Positions 61,718-64,000 of a stretch of 64,000 nucleotides of DNA are shown here, piece after piece. The translations under genes and the position numbers were made by a program. Under the pieces are notes generated by a model that did not search any database, was not told the DNA's origin, and worked only from the letters and a program-made list of their open reading frames with translations. Source of the DNA: Taishania sp036758285 (lineage in GTDB: Bacteria > Bacteroidota > Bacteroidia > Flavobacteriales_D > Crocinitomicaceae); the NCBI GenBank assembly GCA_036758285.1, contig DAIOWV010000009.1:4121-68120 (forward strand), in the 5' to 3' direction. The first letter of the stretch is position 1. Every line of letters starts with the position of its first letter.

Positions 61718-62659
61718 ATGATTGAGTCAACAGAAAATAAATATTTCCCATGGTTCACAACACTGTTCTCTTTGTTGTTAGTTGTGATTTATATTGTGAT
61801 GGCTTTATTGTCAGGTTCCTTATCTATTAACAATCAGTGGTATGAATGGTTTGGAGCTCCTTATGCAACTCAGATTTTTTTAGGAAAGGTTTATGGAGTT
61901 GTTACGAATAATTTTGTCCATGTAAACTTATTGCATCTATCAATTAATCTGGTTGGATTGTGGCTTTTTGGAGCTTTCCTCGAAAGAAGACTTGGTTGGT
62001 TTAAAATGGCAATGTTTGGATTGGTAAGTTCAATTTTTGGTTCAATTATTCAATTGTCTTTTTCGGACGACGCAGGACTTGGAATCGCAAGTGCTATTTT
62101 TGGAATGTTTACGCTTATTTTAGTGATGTCGTTTAGAAATGAGCGATTTAAAATGAAATACATCTACATTTTTGGTCTTGTAATGTTGGGGATTTTGGTG
62201 TTTATGATTATTAATAACCAACTATTTAATGAAGATGCTGCTATTGAAGCGAAAATTGGAGGAGTTTTTTGGGGCTTTTTGGTTGGGGTAAGTCAACGAG
62301 ATGGTGTCATTCAAAAACCTTTTTTATTAGCATTATTTATCCCATTTACTTTAGTCTGTATACTATTAGCTTATTCTCCTTGGTCAAGTCAATGGAACTG
62401 TGCAAGAGCCATATCATACCATGAAAAGCATGATTTAACAACTGCTGAACAATATTATAAGGTTGCTTTAAATATAGATGCTAAGAATCAATTAGCAGCT
62501 TCAAATTATAAATTAATAAAAATTGATAGATTGTCTGCTTTGGCTTACAATGCCCATAAATCTGGTGAATATACCGAAGCCAGACGTTTTTATTTTAAAA
62601 TACTTTCGTTGGATAAAAATCATAGATGGGCAAAAGAAAATTTGAAAGATTTACCTTGA
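61718..62659 (+). CDS. Rhomboid-like membrane protein with TPR tail, probably not a protease
   Basis: A 313-residue protein. The rhomboid-like part (about 10-215) has about six helices, with the N-terminal motif FVHVNLLHLSINLVGLWLFG (H68, H73, N77) and the serine motif LGIASAIFGMF with S125. Where active rhomboids have AHLGG with the catalytic His, this protein has AKIGGVFWGFLVG with K179, so the catalytic dyad is broken. A short TPR-like tail follows (ALNIDAKNQLAASNY, SGEYTEARRFYFKILSLDKNHRWA). It may be a pseudo-rhomboid acting as a membrane scaffold; that is inference. Confidence 0.8.
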   Translation: MIESTENKYFPWFTTLFSLLLVVIYIVMALLSGSLSINNQWYEWFGAPYATQIFLGKVYGVVTNNFVHVNLLHLSINLVGLWLFGAFLERRLGWFKMAMFGLVSSIFGSIIQLSFSDDAGLGIASAIFGMFTLILVMSFRNERFKMKYIYIFGLVMLGILVFMIINNQLFNEDAAIEAKIGGVFWGFLVGVSQRDGVIQKPFLLALFIPFTLVCILLAYSPWSSQWNCARAISYHEKHDLTTAEQYYKVALNIDAKNQLAASNYKLIKIDRLSALAYNAHKSGEYTEARRFYFKILSLDKNHRWAKENLKDLP

Positions 62660-62685
62660 TTTTATCCTTTTCTAGTTTTAATAGT

Positions 62686-64000
62686 ATGTTTCGTTATTTT
62701 GTTGTTTTTTCTTTTTTTATACTGAATATTAATTTGTTTGCACAAAATCGTGATTCTGTTTTTATTCGTACAATTTATAATCACGCATTAACTGATGGGC
62801 ATGCATATGAAAATTTAAGAAGTCTATGTAAGGATATAGGAGCGCGATTGTCAGGGTCTGCTGAGGCTGAAATGGCTGTTGAATGGTCTAAGAAATTAAT
62901 GGATTCTTATGGCTTTGATAAAGTTTATTTACATCCGATTATGGTTCCATATTGGAAAAGGGGGACGACTGAAGCAGGTTGGATTCGAACATCAGACAAA
63001 CAATTACTTAAGGTTAATTTACTTGCCTTGGGTGGGAGTATTGCTACAGACGGAACAATGGAGGCTGATGTTGTTGAGTTTAAACATTTAAATGATTTAA
63101 AAAAGGCTACTAAAAATCAGGTTGAAAATAAAATAGTTTTCATTAATCAACCAATGAATGAGCAAGATATTTCAACGTTTAAAGCCTATGGTGGATGTTA
63201 TGCTATACGCGGGTACGGAGCTGTAGAAGCTGCGAAATTAGGTGCTAAAGCGGTTATCATTCGTTCTATCGGAATGCCAATTGATGGACATCCTCATACT
63301 GGCGTCATGACTTATGTTGATTCAGTCCAAAAAATTCCTGCTGCAGCAATTTCAACAATCGATGCTGAAAAATTGAGTGACATATTAAAAAATCAAAAAG
63401 CTCAATTTGTAATGAAACTGAATTGTCAAGATTTAGGTATGGTACCATCCTACAATGTTATTGCTGAAATGACAGGTACAATTCATCCGAATCGATTTAT
63501 TACAGTTGGAGGACATTTAGATTCTTGGGATACTGGTGAAGGTGCACATGATGACGGTGCAGGTTTGATGCATTCTCTTGAAGCGTTGATAATCTTGAAG
63601 AAAATGAATTATAAGCCTAAGAATACCTTGAGATTAGTTTTCTTTATGAATGAAGAGAATGGTAACCAAGGTGGAGAAAATTACGCAAAATGGTGTTTTG
63701 AAAGGGGAGAGGAACATATTGCAGCAATAGAAAGTGATAGAGGTGGTTTTGCCCCAAGAGGTTTTCATTGTGATGGACCTGATGAAAAAATTAAATTTTT
63801 AGAAAGTCTTGAACCAGAAATGAAAGATTATGAATTACATATCTTTAGTAAAGGTTATGGAGGAGTTGATATTTCTCCCTTAAAAAAACATTATCCAAAA
63901 ATACCTCTTTTTGGTTTTGTCCCTGATTCTCAGCGTTATTTTGATTTTCATCATGCTCCAAGTGATGTGTTTGAAAATGTTAATAAACGAGAACTTGAAT
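62686..64000 (+). CDS. Secreted M28-family zinc aminopeptidase (runs off the window)
   Basis: The open frame from ATG 62686 (MFRYFVVFSFFILNINLFAQ, signal peptide) continues past 64000; 438 residues are visible. A PA-like domain (about 120-235: YGGCYAIRGYGAVEAAKLGAKAVIIRS) lies before the peptidase domain. Zinc and catalytic residues are in GGHLDSWDTGEGAHDDGAG, MNEENGNQGG, ESDRGGF and FHHAPSD. Family M28 enzymes with this layout are extracellular or periplasmic aminopeptidases. A sorting domain, if any, lies outside the window. It follows the rhomboid-like gene by 26 bp. Confidence 0.9.
   Translation, partial: MFRYFVVFSFFILNINLFAQNRDSVFIRTIYNHALTDGHAYENLRSLCKDIGARLSGSAEAEMAVEWSKKLMDSYGFDKVYLHPIMVPYWKRGTTEAGWIRTSDKQLLKVNLLALGGSIATDGTMEADVVEFKHLNDLKKATKNQVENKIVFINQPMNEQDISTFKAYGGCYAIRGYGAVEAAKLGAKAVIIRSIGMPIDGHPHTGVMTYVDSVQKIPAAAISTIDAEKLSDILKNQKAQFVMKLNCQDLGMVPSYNVIAEMTGTIHPNRFITVGGHLDSWDTGEGAHDDGAGLMHSLEALIILKKMNYKPKNTLRLVFFMNEENGNQGGENYAKWCFERGEEHIAAIESDRGGFAPRGFHCDGPDEKIKFLESLEPEMKDYELHIFSKGYGGVDISPLKKHYPKIPLFGFVPDSQRYFDFHHAPSDVFENVNKRELE

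Overview
The window is a 64 kb, AT-rich stretch of a Bacteroidetes chromosome. It is most likely from the Flavobacteriales, and a Crocinitomicaceae/Fluviicola-like lineage is my guess. The evidence is gliding-motility and type IX secretion (T9SS) genes (porT, gldD, gldF, gldG), several proteins with T9SS type A or type B C-terminal sorting domains, a fused secDF, a short Bacteroidetes-type rpoD, and TAnnTTTG promoter elements in front of many genes. Three runs of N (622-631, 2095-2104, 23891-23941) show it is a scaffold of contigs. I see no rRNA, tRNA, CRISPR array, insertion sequence or prophage.

Layout. 1-4.3 kb: an FAD-dependent dehydrogenase (partial) and porT, then divergent aroQ and xerD, then glutamate dehydrogenase. 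4.4-10.6 kb: a giant surface protein (RCC1-like head, ten ~93-residue repeats, type B sorting domain) with a small secreted partner. 10.8-12.4 kb: a lipoprotein, a small unknown protein and elbB. 12.6-17.5 kb: dnaN, a DUF4340-like protein, gldG and gldF on the minus strand. 17.7-20.7 kb: gatC, hutI and a LytS/LytTR two-component pair. 20.8-23.8 kb: secDF. 24-32 kb: PASTA protein, type A surface protein, rluD, DUF4249 lipoprotein and priA. 32-37.4 kb: rpoD (frameshifted as given), radical SAM protein, lipoprotein, DUF3817, CPA1 antiporter and a TIGR01777 epimerase-like protein. 37.6-48.7 kb: a 1094-residue type A protein and a 2538-residue type B protein that carries the same ~93-residue repeat as the first giant. 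48.8-54.6 kb: a cytochrome pair, hflX, a small lipoprotein, recG and mnmA. 54.7-64 kb: an M14 carboxypeptidase cut from its sorting domain by two in-frame TAG codons, an OmpA/TPR lipoprotein, folK, gldD, a ZIP transporter, an ECF sigma factor, a rhomboid-like protein without its catalytic histidine, and a partial M28 peptidase.

How the genes fit together. Much of the window serves the cell surface. SecDF moves precursors across the inner membrane. PorT belongs to the T9SS. GldD, GldF and GldG belong to the gliding and secretion apparatus. At least four genes encode likely T9SS cargo, two of them very large repeat proteins of the kind used as surface adhesins. The rest is housekeeping: replication and repair (dnaN, priA, recG, xerD), RNA modification (rluD, mnmA), aminoacylation (gatC) and metabolism (aroQ, gdh, hutI, folK).

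The points most worth a second look are the ~13-nt deletion in rpoD, the TAG-ATG-TAG interruption of the carboxypeptidase, the repeat module shared by two unlinked giant genes, the pseudo-rhomboid with a TPR tail, a palindrome over the ZIP promoter, and two contig gaps that can be closed from the sequence alone.
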